The notes below the pieces were generated by a model. It was not told the origin of the DNA and did no database searches. It saw nothing but the letters and a program-made list of their open reading frames with translations. Shown piece after piece: positions 8,574-17,604 of a stretch of DNA of 64,000 bases. The stretch spans positions 91,915 through 155,914 of the forward strand of contig NZ_QIBY01000003.1 of NCBI RefSeq assembly GCF_003725335.1, in the 5' to 3' direction. The position numbers and the translations under genes are program-made. Within the stretch, counting starts at the first letter, position 1. Every line of letters starts with the position of its first letter. Source of the stretch: Parvibacter caecicola (GTDB lineage: Bacteria > Actinomycetota > Coriobacteriia > Coriobacteriales > Eggerthellaceae).

Positions 8574-8933
8574 ATGGCAAGCAACCAGACCGTTACCGTT
8601 ATAGACAGCGCGCGCGTGGAGGAGGCCCAGGCGCAGCAAGTGCCCCTGGTGGACGTACGGCCCGCCTTTATGTACGAGGAAGGCCACATCCCCGGCGCCA
8701 TAAGCGTGCCGCTGGTGGTGCCCAAAAACGGGTCGATGGTGCCCGACGATGAAATTGTGGCCGCTGTGGAAGCGGCCGGGGTTGCCCCCGGCGACGATGT
8801 GGTGCTGTACTGCCAAACCGGGCTGCACGCCGGCCTGGCAGCCGACACCCTGGCGGACAAAGGCTTCACAGGAGTGGAGCTGTACTCCGGCAGCATGAAC
8901 GACTGGACGGCGAAGAACCTCCCGGTGGAATAA
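8574..8933 (+). CDS. Rhodanese-domain sulfurtransferase
   Basis: 119 aa, a single rhodanese domain. VPLVDVRPAFMYEEGHIPGA is the classic CH2A/N-terminal motif, and the active-site loop is CQTGLHA with nucleophilic Cys80. Such proteins carry persulfide sulfur for cofactor assembly or detoxification. No signal peptide, so cytosolic. An AAAGGAGC site precedes the ATG. It is monocistronic, and no sulfur-metabolism partner is next to it. Confidence 0.9.
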   Translation: MASNQTVTVIDSARVEEAQAQQVPLVDVRPAFMYEEGHIPGAISVPLVVPKNGSMVPDDEIVAAVEAAGVAPGDDVVLYCQTGLHAGLAADTLADKGFTGVELYSGSMNDWTAKNLPVE

Positions 8934-9039
8934 GCCGAAGCAGCTGCGATTCCCAAGCACGGCCCTCGCCCGAACCGGCCCCGGCTGCCCGGCTAGAGAG
9001 CGGGATCTGTAACCGGGTGGGGCACCGCAGCTGCAGCCC

Positions 9040-9999
9040 TTAATTCACGGAGCTCTCGGGGCGGCGGCCCAGCACTACGTCGATGGCGTTTTGGGTGCAG
9101 CGGCGCCGCAGCTCCACCGCCGACTCCTCGCTCCAGTAAGCGGCATGAGATGTGAGTACCGTATGCGGCGCGTGGCAAATGGCGGCATCCGGCGACACCG
9201 GCTCCTCCTCGAATACGTCCAGGCCAGCGCCCCACAGCCTCCCCTGCCGCAGCGCCTGGGCCAGGGCATCGGTGTCCACCACCGCCCCGCGCGAGGTGTT
9301 GATCACAACGGCATCCGGCTTCATGGTGGCGATGCGCTGGGCGTTCAGCAGATGGTGAGTTTCCGGCACCAGTGCCGTATGGAAGCTGACCACATCCGCC
9401 TGGGCGATGAGGGCGTCAAGCGCCATGTAGGGAAAGCCCTCCGGCGTAGTGGTGCCGGGCTGCCCCTTGCGGTCCCACACCACCACGTTGAATCCCAGCC
9501 CCTTCGCCTTGCGCGCCACCGCCTGGCCGATGTGGCCGTAGCCCACCACGCCAAACGAACGGCCGCTCACCTGGCCCAACGGCCGGTGCCTGCGGAAATC
9601 CCAGATGCCGGCGCGCATGTCGGCGTCAATCTCGTTGATGCGGCGCAGCACGCACAGCGCAAGCGCGATGGCGTGGTCGGACACCACCTCGGTGCCATAC
9701 CCGGGCACGTTGCACACCACCGTGCCGTTGGCGGTGGCGGCCGCCACGTCGATGTTGTCCACCCCCGTGCCGGTTTTGCTGACCACCTTCAGCCCCGGCA
9801 GCGCCTGAAACACCTCGGCGGTGTAGCTGCCGTAGGAAGTTATGGCGCCGTCGGCCCCCTTCAGATGGGCGATGATCTGCTGCGGGCTGCGGGCCTCTTC
9901 GCCGTTGAACGCGGCGAATTGGATGCCCGCCGCCTCCACCATCTCGCGCTCGAACTGGGAATCTCCGAAATCGCTATCAGTTACCACGATCTTTGCCAT
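9040..9999 (-). CDS. D-isomer-specific 2-hydroxyacid dehydrogenase
   Basis: 319 aa NAD-dependent dehydrogenase. The Rossmann motif GYGHIG is at 153-158 with an acidic residue after beta-2 (VVWDRKG), suggesting NAD over NADP. The catalytic triad is Arg237 (INTSRGAVV), Glu near 266 (DVFEEEP) and His285 (SHAAYWSEES). The nearest subfamilies are phosphoglycerate dehydrogenase-like and glycerate/hydroxypyruvate reductases. There is no ACT regulatory domain, so this is not a full-length SerA. It stands alone on the minus strand and its substrate cannot be read from the sequence. Confidence 0.88.
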   Translation of the reverse strand: MAKIVVTDSDFGDSQFEREMVEAAGIQFAAFNGEEARSPQQIIAHLKGADGAITSYGSYTAEVFQALPGLKVVSKTGTGVDNIDVAAATANGTVVCNVPGYGTEVVSDHAIALALCVLRRINEIDADMRAGIWDFRRHRPLGQVSGRSFGVVGYGHIGQAVARKAKGLGFNVVVWDRKGQPGTTTPEGFPYMALDALIAQADVVSFHTALVPETHHLLNAQRIATMKPDAVVINTSRGAVVDTDALAQALRQGRLWGAGLDVFEEEPVSPDAAICHAPHTVLTSHAAYWSEESAVELRRRCTQNAIDVVLGRRPESSVN

Positions 10000-10147
10000 C
10001 GCTCATTCCTTCCCAAACAAATAGCCGCGCGGAACGCCCGGCAGATGCCGCGGCCGTAACTTACGGCATTGTAATTCCCATGCAGCGCACCAGTAAGGCA
10101 GGGCTGCCATACTGCCCTTAACAGGTTACCGAGGAAAGGAGAGCGCC

Positions 10148-10231
10148 ATGCTGGGATTTATGTTGGGAACCGTAATCGTGGTGGCTTTCTGCATTGCCAT
10201 GGCCGGGTGCGTGGGCACCAGCCTGCTGTAG
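10148..10231 (+). CDS. 27-residue single-helix membrane peptide
   Basis: A short frame of 27 codons with an unusually good ribosome site (AGGAAAGGAG) 6-7 bases upstream of its ATG. The product is nearly all hydrophobic (LGFMLGTVIVVAFCIAM) with an AGC-like element, so it should insert as one membrane helix. It lies between divergent 9999(-) and the aldo/keto reductase. Small proteins of this type are easily missed in annotation. It could equally be a chance frame; the ribosome site and amino-acid composition support it. Confidence 0.5.
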   Translation: MLGFMLGTVIVVAFCIAMAGCVGTSLL

Positions 10232-10369
10232 GGCGCAGCGCCCCGTCACCCACGCGAGTGCAAAGCCCTGGGTTCACGCCCGCGAACCTCCCGTCAGTTC
10301 CCCAAAAGCGGCCCATGGGCTACCATATTGCCCGAACGCACAACTGCGCGAGAGGCAAAGGGGAAGCAC

Positions 10370-11617
10370 ATGATTTACGACGAATTCCTGGGAAGCGCCG
10401 TTGGCCTGCTGGGCTTTGGCGCCATGCGACTGCCGGTGGTGGACAGCGACCAGGCGGCCATCGACCAGCCAGCGCTGGACGCCATGGTGGACACCGCCAT
10501 TGCCAGCGGTGTGAACTACTTCGACACCGCCTACCCCTACCACGACGGCCTCTCGGAAGTGGCGCTGGGCAAAAGCCTAGCCCGCTATCCGCGCGACAGC
10601 TACTACCTGGCGGACAAGTATCCTGGCCACCAGATTGCCGACAGCTACAACCCGGCACAGATCTTCGAGGAGCAACTGGCCAAGTGCGGGGTGGGCCACT
10701 TCGATTTCTACCTGCTGCACAACGTGTACGAGAACTCCATTGACGTGTACACCGATGAGAAATGGGGCATCGCCGACTACTTTGCGGAGCAAAAGCGGCT
10801 GGGGCGCATCTCCCATCTGGGCTTTTCCAGCCACGGGCGCCCCGACAACCTGGCTGCGTTCCTGGATTACGGCGCCCGCAAGTACGCCGCGCTGAAGGAG
10901 AAGGCCCCTGAAGTGGCCGCGCTGTTCGCCGGCGAGAACATCTTTGAGTTCTGCCAGATTCAGCTGAACTATCTGGACTGGACCTTGCAGCGGGCCGAGG
11001 AAAAGTGCGCGATGCTGGAAAACGCCGGGGTGCCGGTGGTGGTGATGGAGCCACTGCGCGGGGGCCGGCTTGCCCAACTGGAACCGGCGCAGATGGATGC
11101 GTTGGAAACGGCCGCGGCCGGGCGCAGCGCGGTGGAGTGGTCGTTCCGATGGCTGCAAGGGCTCGGCAACGTGAAGGTGGTGCTGAGCGGCATGAGCAAC
11201 CTGGAGCAGGTGCAGGACAACTGCCGCATCTTCGCCGAACGCCAACCGCTGGCCGCCGTCGAAGCCGCCGCGCTGCTGGAAGTGGCGGAAACCCTGAAAG
11301 GCGGCGTGCCCTGCACGGCGTGCCGCTACTGCGTGGACACGTGCCCGAAGCAAATAGACATCCCCATGATGCTGGCCACCTACAACGACCTGCAATTCGC
11401 CAGCAGCTTCACCGTGTCGATGCAGATGGACGCCGTGGAAGAGGAGCACCGGGCCGCCGATTGTATCGATTGCCGCCGCTGCAGCCGCCTGTGCCCCCAG
11501 GGCATCGACATCCCCGAGGCGCTGTCCGAGCTAGCTGGCGCGCTGGAGAAAATGCCGAAATGGGCCGACCTCTGCCGCCAACGGGAAGAAGCCGCCCGCG
11601 CCCTGCGCCAAAAGTAA
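10370..11617 (+). CDS. Aldo/keto reductase with C-terminal 2x[4Fe-4S] ferredoxin domain
   Basis: 415 aa. Residues 1-300 form an aldo/keto reductase barrel (YFDTAYPYHDG, YLADKYPGH, HFDFYLLHNV carry the Asp/Tyr, Lys and His active-site elements). The C-terminal ~110 residues contain two cysteine motifs, CTACRYCVDTCP and CIDCRRCSRLCP, for two [4Fe-4S] clusters. This arrangement (COG1453 type) is common in anaerobes and probably couples carbonyl/alcohol chemistry to ferredoxin. The ATG at 10370 follows AAGGGGAAG and is preferred over an in-frame start at 10328. Ends before a strong terminator; no operon partner. Confidence 0.9.
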   Translation: MIYDEFLGSAVGLLGFGAMRLPVVDSDQAAIDQPALDAMVDTAIASGVNYFDTAYPYHDGLSEVALGKSLARYPRDSYYLADKYPGHQIADSYNPAQIFEEQLAKCGVGHFDFYLLHNVYENSIDVYTDEKWGIADYFAEQKRLGRISHLGFSSHGRPDNLAAFLDYGARKYAALKEKAPEVAALFAGENIFEFCQIQLNYLDWTLQRAEEKCAMLENAGVPVVVMEPLRGGRLAQLEPAQMDALETAAAGRSAVEWSFRWLQGLGNVKVVLSGMSNLEQVQDNCRIFAERQPLAAVEAAALLEVAETLKGGVPCTACRYCVDTCPKQIDIPMMLATYNDLQFASSFTVSMQMDAVEEEHRAADCIDCRRCSRLCPQGIDIPEALSELAGALEKMPKWADLCRQREEAARALRQK

Positions 11618-11641
11618 CGGCCCTTCCCAACCGCCACAACC

Positions 11642-11674
11642 AAAGGCCCCGCAGCACCATGCCGCGGGGCCTTT
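11642..11674. terminator. Terminator between convergent genes
   Basis: An 11-bp perfect stem (AAAGGCCCCGC / GCGGGGCCTTT) with an 11-base loop, 25 bp after the aldo/keto reductase stop. The AAA/TTT ends make it usable in both directions, for the reductase and for the ferredoxin gene ending at 11742. Confidence 0.8.
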
Positions 11675-11741
11675 AACTAAACCGGATGGCCGCCTATGAT
11701 TGCAAGGGGGATTGGGGGAAGCGGCCATCCCACCGATTTTG

Positions 11742-12404
11742 CTACTTTTCGCCCTTCCATTCGGCGTTGCGCAAAATGTATACGAAGCTGGGATCGTTAC
11801 CTGCATTAGGCAAATGGTGAACGTCGGCATCGGAATAATCCTCGCACAGTTCGCCAAGGGTGGTGAAGGTGGTGAGCACCGCATCGTAACCCACATCGCC
11901 CCCATGCCCCACGCGGCCGGCACCGGCAAAGCTATCCAACCCTTGCTCTAAGTCGCCGAAGAAACGGGCGCGGGCGCCACACTGGGCCACGCACTGGGGC
12001 AACTCCCCTTGGGCTATCTTCTGCTCGCACAGGGTGCACTTCTCCACTACTCGCTCTTCTTCGTTCAGGTAGCGCACGTTGTAAGGGCAGGCCATGGCGC
12101 AGAACTGGCAACCGATGCATTTCTCCTTGTCAATCTGCACCGTACCGTCATCCAGCTTGCGGGAGGCCTCGGTAGGGCACACGCTCACACAGGCAGGGTT
12201 TTCGCAGTGCTGGCACTGCACGGGAAGAAAATACATCGACACGTCTTCCCAACTGGCCTTCTCCGGCTTGTCGAAGGGCCCGATGCGCAGCACTTTGTTC
12301 CAGAAGGACCCCACATCCACCCCGTTGACTACCTTGCAGGCCACAACGCAGCCCAGGCATCCGACGCAACGATTGAGGTCGGTGGCAATTGCGTACTGGG
12401 TCAT
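11742..12404 (-). CDS. DmsB-type four-cluster ferredoxin subunit
   Basis: 220 aa electron-transfer subunit with four cysteine groups: CVGCLGCVVAC, CQHCENPACVSVC, CIGCQFCAMAC and CTLCEQ...CVAQC, giving four [4Fe-4S] clusters. No signal peptide; it would be co-exported with the Tat-bearing catalytic subunit encoded 3 bp upstream. The last ~50 residues (HGGDVGYDAVLTTFTT...) are not part of the usual DmsB core. There is no NrfD/DmsC anchor gene in this operon, so the electron donor is probably a soluble or shared carrier. Confidence 0.92.
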   Translation of the reverse strand: MTQYAIATDLNRCVGCLGCVVACKVVNGVDVGSFWNKVLRIGPFDKPEKASWEDVSMYFLPVQCQHCENPACVSVCPTEASRKLDDGTVQIDKEKCIGCQFCAMACPYNVRYLNEEERVVEKCTLCEQKIAQGELPQCVAQCGARARFFGDLEQGLDSFAGAGRVGHGGDVGYDAVLTTFTTLGELCEDYSDADVHHLPNAGNDPSFVYILRNAEWKGEK

Positions 12405-12407
12405 GAT

Positions 12408-15374
12408 TTACTCCTCCCCGCCGTACACGAGCTTCGCCCATTCCTTCAGGCGCGGATCGCTCGCATCGTGGATAATCTCGGTGCCATCGTTGCCGCAGGG
12501 CACAGGGTTGCCAAATGGCGAATTCTCAGGCGTGGCCTTGTAGATCTTCACCGGATAGGCGCGCAAATACGTGGCAGCGCAATGGCGGTCGCGCAGCTCG
12601 CGAGTTACCAGGCAATTCACGCCTGAAAGCTGGAAGCCGTGGTCGGCCTGAGGCAGCTCCGGATACCACCATTGGTGCTCGCAGTTGATTACGCCGGATT
12701 CGATTCCCGCATAAATATCGGCCACCTGGCGAATCTTGCCATTCTCGTTTTCGATCCAAACCCAATCGCCCTGCTCGATGCCGTACTTCTCGGCATCCTC
12801 GGGATGGATTTCCACACGGGGGCACGGCCACTGCTCGCGGCACCAGGGCAGCTGGCGGTGTTCGCTGTGGAAGTACACCGGAATGCGGCGGCCGGTGTTG
12901 CAAATGAGCGGGTACTCCCCTTCCAGCTCGGGCGCTGCGCTGAAGGACAGCGGAGGCGTGCGCCAGTCGGGCAGAATATCACGAGCGGCATCGTCGTCAC
13001 TGTAATAGCGGCTCGACTCCGGGCTGTAGAACGTCTCCATGGTGGTATTCCACAGCTCCATCTTACCCGTAGGCGTCTGGAAGCCCGGCAGCCCATCGGG
13101 GCGCAGCATTCCCAGTTCGTAGCGGCGGTACAGGCCCCAGGTGCCGCCATACTCCAGCCAACCGTCCGGATCGCCCGCCAGCGATTTCATGGTCATCTCT
13201 TTGCAGTCCCACCAGCCATTTTCCTGGAACTGCTTTACCACCTCGGCCCAAGTCCACTTCATACCGGAAGCCTGCACAAACCAGTCGCAGTACTCCTCCT
13301 CGGTGGGCCAGGGATTTTCGGAGTCAGCGGAGAAGGGCACGCCCATGGCCTTGAACAGCTCGATGTTAAACACCACGTCGTATTTCACTTCGCCCGGCCG
13401 TTCGACGCACTGGACGTTCAGGCCCATGCCACCGGACGAACCCTGGGAAGGACGCGTGGCGTTGGCCTCCAGCCAATGGGCGCAGGGCACGATGATGTCA
13501 GCCACGTCGGCCAAAGGAGTGTGCCAGAAATCCGACACCACGAAGAAATCCAGGCTGCGCATCGACTCGTAGTTGTACAGTGAATTGGCCATGTTCATGA
13601 AGTCGCCCGACTGGGCAATGCCGCCGCGAATGGGATAAGGGTCGCTGGTTTGAATCTGCTCGTAGCAGGCATTGGCATCGGCCCAGTACTGCCACCAGTG
13701 CATAACGGGGAAGTCCTGATATCCGGCCGTCTTCGCAATCACGTCTTCGCCGAATCCGCTGGTGTTCTCACGGCCGCCGCCCATGGTAACGTTGCCGCCG
13801 AAATTCACCTGCTGGGGGCTCAGGAAGCAAGTGGTGCCGCCACGGTTTCCCGCCGGCGTGTCCCAGTTGCCGGTAATGCCCACCAGGCAGTCCAGCGCGC
13901 GGGAGTTCTGGATGGCATTGCAACCGTGCTCGATGGCGAGCATGTAACCGATACCGCCGTTGCCATAGCCGCTCTCGGGGTCAAGACGGGTAGCGTAAGT
14001 TTTGGCCGCTAGCTCGATTTGGTCGGCAGCGATGCCCGTAATCTCGGCAGCCTTTTCCGGCGAGAACTCAGCGCAGCGCGCCTTGAACAGCTCCCATACC
14101 GGCACTGCGGTGTGGGTGGTGCCATCGGCCAGGGTCACTTGATAAGACCCTTCCAAAGCTGGGTCAATTTCCTGCACAAAGCCATCATCGGCAGTAAAGC
14201 CCGATTGCTCGGGGCAGAAGCCTTGGGAAACGCCGGGATACATGCCTTTTTGCTGCGGCTCGCGACCCACCAGTTTCATCTCCCAAGTCTGGCCCTCCCA
14301 TTGACCAGTTTGAGCATCATAATAGGTGAGGCGATTGCCTATCGTGTCCCAGCACATCATTCGGAAGGGGCTGCCATCGGGGCGCAAGTCAGACTCCGTG
14401 AGCAAACGCGTCATGGTTTGGAAGACGCCCACCTGGAATTTTGCGCCAAAGGGGCCAGGGCTGGGCTGCATGTCCTCTACCACCAAGAAGGGGGCATCGG
14501 TCCATTTCTTCACGAAGGGCACATCGTACAGATCGTTCTCGATGATGACGTTCATCCAGGAAAGTGCCAATGCGCCATCGGTCTGGGGATACAGGTTCTG
14601 CCAAATAGTGGATTCCTTGCCCAGGTTGGTAAGGCGCGGGTCTACCGTGATGAACTCATCGGCGTTTTTGGCGGCGTCTACCGTCATGCGGCACGAGTCG
14701 TCATAGTTCGACATTTCGGTTGATCCGCCCCAGCGCACCATCACACGGGGCTGGTCAGTAGTGGCCTGCCAGCTGAAGGCGTAAGCGGAATTCATAAGGG
14801 TGGCGAAGTGGCGGGGCCCCTTGCACACCTGGTATGGGTGAACGGAGTTCGGCGACTCAAAGAGGATGCGGAACACGCCGTAAGAGCCCATGCACCAGCA
14901 ACGGGACGTGCCCGACATCATCATGATGGAGGGGCCGCCGTACTTGTCGATAAGCTCCTGGTACTTTTGGGCCATCGTGGAATAGGCCTCGTCCCATGTG
15001 ATACGCTGCCATTCGGCCACATCGGAATCCTTGGCGTTAGTGCGCTTGAGCGGATGCAGAATGCGGTCGGGGTGATAGGCCGCCTGGATGGATGACTGCG
15101 ATTTCGCGCAGCAGTTGCCGCCGGAGGTGAAGCAGCTGGTATCGCCCTCCACTTTCACCGCGCGGCCGTTTTCCACCGTCACCCAAACGCCGCATTCCAT
15201 CTTGCCGCAACCGCGACAGCAGGTGCGCACCCGCGTGATGCCCGCGCCCGCATCCGAGCGCTGCTGCCCCTCGGCAAACGATGTGCTTGCCACCGCCGCG
15301 CTCAAACCCGTGGCGGCAACGGTAACAGCAGCCATCTTTGCGAAGGTGCGGCGAGTAACCGTTAATCCCTTCAT
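12408..15374 (-). CDS. Tat-exported bis-MGD molybdoenzyme, catechol-dehydroxylase-like candidate
   Basis: 988 aa starting at the ATG behind AAGGAGGAGCA; the frame is open further upstream but without a signal. Twin-arginine signal TRRTFAKM (Arg8-Arg9), then an N-terminal FeS motif (Cys53, Cys56, Cys61, Cys88/89) and molybdopterin-binding domains of the DMSO reductase family. A segment SGTSRCWCMGSYG lies where the metal ligand is expected, and HQWWYPE occurs in the C-terminal dinucleotide domain. The gene has an FeS partner, no membrane subunit and a divergent LysR gene. That matches the catechol dehydroxylase loci described in Eggerthella and Gordonibacter. The dehydroxylase role is inferred; only the family is certain. 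Confidence 0.9.
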   Translation of the reverse strand: MKGLTVTRRTFAKMAAVTVAATGLSAAVASTSFAEGQQRSDAGAGITRVRTCCRGCGKMECGVWVTVENGRAVKVEGDTSCFTSGGNCCAKSQSSIQAAYHPDRILHPLKRTNAKDSDVAEWQRITWDEAYSTMAQKYQELIDKYGGPSIMMMSGTSRCWCMGSYGVFRILFESPNSVHPYQVCKGPRHFATLMNSAYAFSWQATTDQPRVMVRWGGSTEMSNYDDSCRMTVDAAKNADEFITVDPRLTNLGKESTIWQNLYPQTDGALALSWMNVIIENDLYDVPFVKKWTDAPFLVVEDMQPSPGPFGAKFQVGVFQTMTRLLTESDLRPDGSPFRMMCWDTIGNRLTYYDAQTGQWEGQTWEMKLVGREPQQKGMYPGVSQGFCPEQSGFTADDGFVQEIDPALEGSYQVTLADGTTHTAVPVWELFKARCAEFSPEKAAEITGIAADQIELAAKTYATRLDPESGYGNGGIGYMLAIEHGCNAIQNSRALDCLVGITGNWDTPAGNRGGTTCFLSPQQVNFGGNVTMGGGRENTSGFGEDVIAKTAGYQDFPVMHWWQYWADANACYEQIQTSDPYPIRGGIAQSGDFMNMANSLYNYESMRSLDFFVVSDFWHTPLADVADIIVPCAHWLEANATRPSQGSSGGMGLNVQCVERPGEVKYDVVFNIELFKAMGVPFSADSENPWPTEEEYCDWFVQASGMKWTWAEVVKQFQENGWWDCKEMTMKSLAGDPDGWLEYGGTWGLYRRYELGMLRPDGLPGFQTPTGKMELWNTTMETFYSPESSRYYSDDDAARDILPDWRTPPLSFSAAPELEGEYPLICNTGRRIPVYFHSEHRQLPWCREQWPCPRVEIHPEDAEKYGIEQGDWVWIENENGKIRQVADIYAGIESGVINCEHQWWYPELPQADHGFQLSGVNCLVTRELRDRHCAATYLRAYPVKIYKATPENSPFGNPVPCGNDGTEIIHDASDPRLKEWAKLVYGGEE

Positions 15375-15544
15375 TGCTCCTCCTTCTTCTCTCTTCCCTG
15401 CGCAGTGCTGGCGGCCCGAAACGACCTGCTGGCACTGGCGACGGTGGCAGCATACGGGCCTATTGCCCACAACGGTGCATCGGAATCGGCCCACATAAGG
15501 ACAGAATGGAAAAGGTGATTTCCAAGGAAGAGCTGTTGATGCAC

Positions 15545-15598
15545 GCGAATTGGACAACTGCCCAATTCGCTAATGAGGTGATTCCATATTTGAATCAC
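15545..15598. promoter_or_regulatory. Two operator-like palindromes in the LysR/molybdoenzyme divergent promoter
   Basis: The 306-bp divergent gap contains two perfect inverted repeats side by side. The first is GCGAATTGG / CCAATTCGC at 15545-15553 and 15562-15570. The second is GTGATTC / GAATCAC at 15578-15584 and 15592-15598. The second contains ATTC-N7-GAAT with the T-N11-A spacing expected for LysR-type binding sites. They lie 83-136 bp upstream of the LysR start and about 170-225 bp upstream of the molybdoenzyme start, well placed for inducer-dependent activation. Confidence 0.65.
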
Positions 15599-15680
15599 GA
15601 TGCTTTTTACGCATCGCCCCAGCGGCACTGCATCACTGCTTCGGTATTAAAATAGCGAGAAAAGGGGAAATGGGGGCACT

Positions 15681-16607
15681 ATGGATATTCGTTATTTCCA
15701 GGAATTCATTGAGCTCAGCAATCGATTGAATTTCCGCGATGCGGCTAAGAAGCTGTGCATGTCGCAATCTACGCTGAGCAAGCACATCTCCGCCATGGAG
15801 CGGGAATACGGCGTGAAGCTGTTCCGGCGCGACCGTCACGAGGTTGCCCTGACCGAAGCGGGCGTCACTCTTCTCGGCCAAGAGCTCGGAATTTGGGGGA
15901 TGTACGAAGAATCGCTAGCTGCCGCCAGCAGCATGAGAGAAGCCGCCTCGCTCAACGTATGCGGGCTTTTGGGCAGCCCAAACGAGAACGCCACCACCCT
16001 GCAGCTTATCGGGCGCCTACGCAATCAAACCCCGAGCATCTCTTTGCATGTGGTGCGCTGCATCTCCAATGTGCCCACCGCTCTGGCCGCCCTCTTGCGG
16101 CAGAACGAGGCCGATTGTGTGCTGGCCTTTGGCCTCTCGAGCTCCATTGCCACGTGGGACGACGCCGACTTGTTCTCCGTAAATCCCATATGGCGCGCCC
16201 CTCTTTACTTAGTGGTGTCTAGCGCCAGCGCACTGGCAGCGAAAACAGCTTACACTGCGGAAGATTTGATTGGCGGCAACTTCATCCACCTTGCGGGCCC
16301 CCTGTTCACGCCCACCTGGAATCAAATCCAAATGCTACTAGAGCAACGGGGCATACCCCACACCGTCAAGCCCATCGCCACGTCTTCTGTGTACGATTAC
16401 TCTAATCTCGAACTGGGAAACTGCCTCATGCTCATGCCTGCGGGCGAGCGTCCGGCCCTTGAAAACAACCCGAATTACGCGATCATTCCGCCGGCCGACC
16501 CTTCTCTGGCCATACAAGCGGAAGAGATGCATCTTGCACAGAACACAGGGCCCTCCATAGAAACGTTCATCAAAACCCTTCGCGAGGTTTACGGGAGTAG
16601 GGAGTAG
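15681..16607 (+). CDS. LysR-family transcriptional regulator
   Basis: 308 aa. The N-terminal winged helix-turn-helix is clear (FRDAAKKLCMSQSTLSKHISAME), followed by the usual linker (YGVKLFRRDRHEVALTEAG) and a two-lobed effector-binding domain. It is divergent from the molybdoenzyme operon and ends 2 bp before the convergent HipA-like gene. LysR regulators next to molybdoenzymes in this family typically sense the enzyme's substrate. AAGGGGAAATGGGGGCACT precedes the ATG. Regulation of the operon from the intergenic palindromes is inferred. Confidence 0.93.
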   Translation: MDIRYFQEFIELSNRLNFRDAAKKLCMSQSTLSKHISAMEREYGVKLFRRDRHEVALTEAGVTLLGQELGIWGMYEESLAAASSMREAASLNVCGLLGSPNENATTLQLIGRLRNQTPSISLHVVRCISNVPTALAALLRQNEADCVLAFGLSSSIATWDDADLFSVNPIWRAPLYLVVSSASALAAKTAYTAEDLIGGNFIHLAGPLFTPTWNQIQMLLEQRGIPHTVKPIATSSVYDYSNLELGNCLMLMPAGERPALENNPNYAIIPPADPSLAIQAEEMHLAQNTGPSIETFIKTLREVYGSRE

Positions 16608-16609
16608 CC

Positions 16610-17542
16610 CTACCTCCCTACAAGCGGCAGGATGCCTTCTTCATGGCGCTTGCGCAGAAGGCGCTTGTGCTCTTCGCGCATGGGAGCGGGCATGAGGGAG
16701 ATGCCGTAGGCCTCCTCGGGAATGCTGTCGATGAGCCGCTCGATGGCCCCGAGGTCCACCGCAGCCGCAAAGCGGGCGATAGCGGCCCGCAAATCCGGAT
16801 TGCTGGTTTTCGCCATGTAGTCGAAGGGATGAATGGCCGCACTTCCCCCTTCGCTATCGGGAAGTCGGTAACAAGACACATTCGTGCCGAAGGCGTCTTC
16901 CTTCCCCGCCTCGCTGTCATGCAACCGGCGTGCCGCCACGCTGGCACTACGCTTGCTGAAAAGACAGCTGCCCAAATCGTACACGGGCGCCAGCTCGTAG
17001 GTCATCGGCGCCACCATCAGCACGCCCCAGTTGCCATTGTTGCGGTCGGGGTTCTTCAGAAACGCATCCACCACGAACATGTCCCAAAAGCGCTCAAGCA
17101 CACCGGGCACGCTTTGCAGCAAATCCGATGTCTCGATAGCCGCAAGCACATCACCCAAGTAAATGCTCTCGCCATCAGAGGGAGCCGAGTTGAAGCCGGC
17201 ATCGTCATCCGACAGGGCATTCTTCACTTCGCGAAACTCGAACAACCGGGCATTGGGAAACGTGAAGTCTCTGCAGGCGCAAACGATTTTCCCCTTGCGA
17301 TACCCCAACATGGTTTCATGAACGGGAATGCCCAGCAGACCGTAGATATGGGACCCCAAGTATTCCGAAACCGGGCTGGAGGTGTAGGAGGGCAGGTGCC
17401 GCCCCGCTAAATCCCGCGTGGTGCGCGGGTATTTGGCAATCCACGGTACCCCGTCAATCAGGATGCCTTCTTTTTGCCCCGCACGACCGCCGTAAAAGAG
17501 GCCACTGGCAGGGCAATCGCGCAAGTCGGCAATCTCAACCAC
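16610..17542 (-). CDS. HipA/CtkA-like Ser/Thr kinase (toxin-like), third gene of a three-gene operon
   Basis: 310 aa from a GTG start preceded by AAGGAGGT. It is shorter than classic HipA (~440 aa). Kinase landmarks: a candidate ATP-binding lysine in WIAKYPR (Lys37), the catalytic loop NPDRNNGNWG (164-173) and the metal-binding VYDLGS (Asp189). HipA kinases phosphorylate proteins such as glutamyl-tRNA synthetase and stop translation; the relatives closest in size are CtkA-like. It lies 62 bp downstream of an HTH protein gene, with a DUF3990-like gene before that. Convergent with the LysR gene, only 2 bp apart. Confidence 0.82.
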   Translation of the reverse strand: MVEIADLRDCPASGLFYGGRAGQKEGILIDGVPWIAKYPRTTRDLAGRHLPSYTSSPVSEYLGSHIYGLLGIPVHETMLGYRKGKIVCACRDFTFPNARLFEFREVKNALSDDDAGFNSAPSDGESIYLGDVLAAIETSDLLQSVPGVLERFWDMFVVDAFLKNPDRNNGNWGVLMVAPMTYELAPVYDLGSCLFSKRSASVAARRLHDSEAGKEDAFGTNVSCYRLPDSEGGSAAIHPFDYMAKTSNPDLRAAIARFAAAVDLGAIERLIDSIPEEAYGISLMPAPMREEHKRLLRKRHEEGILPLVGR

Positions 17543-17604
17543 GGCAACCTCCTTCGGCGCATCGAAAACAAGTTCCGCAATTGTAGCACGTTGCCGCGGG
17601 GGGC

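Noticed and set aside
15375..15557. Longer N-terminus for the molybdoenzyme
   Set aside because: It would bury the Tat signal; the ATG at 15374 has an AAGGAGGAGCA site directly before it.
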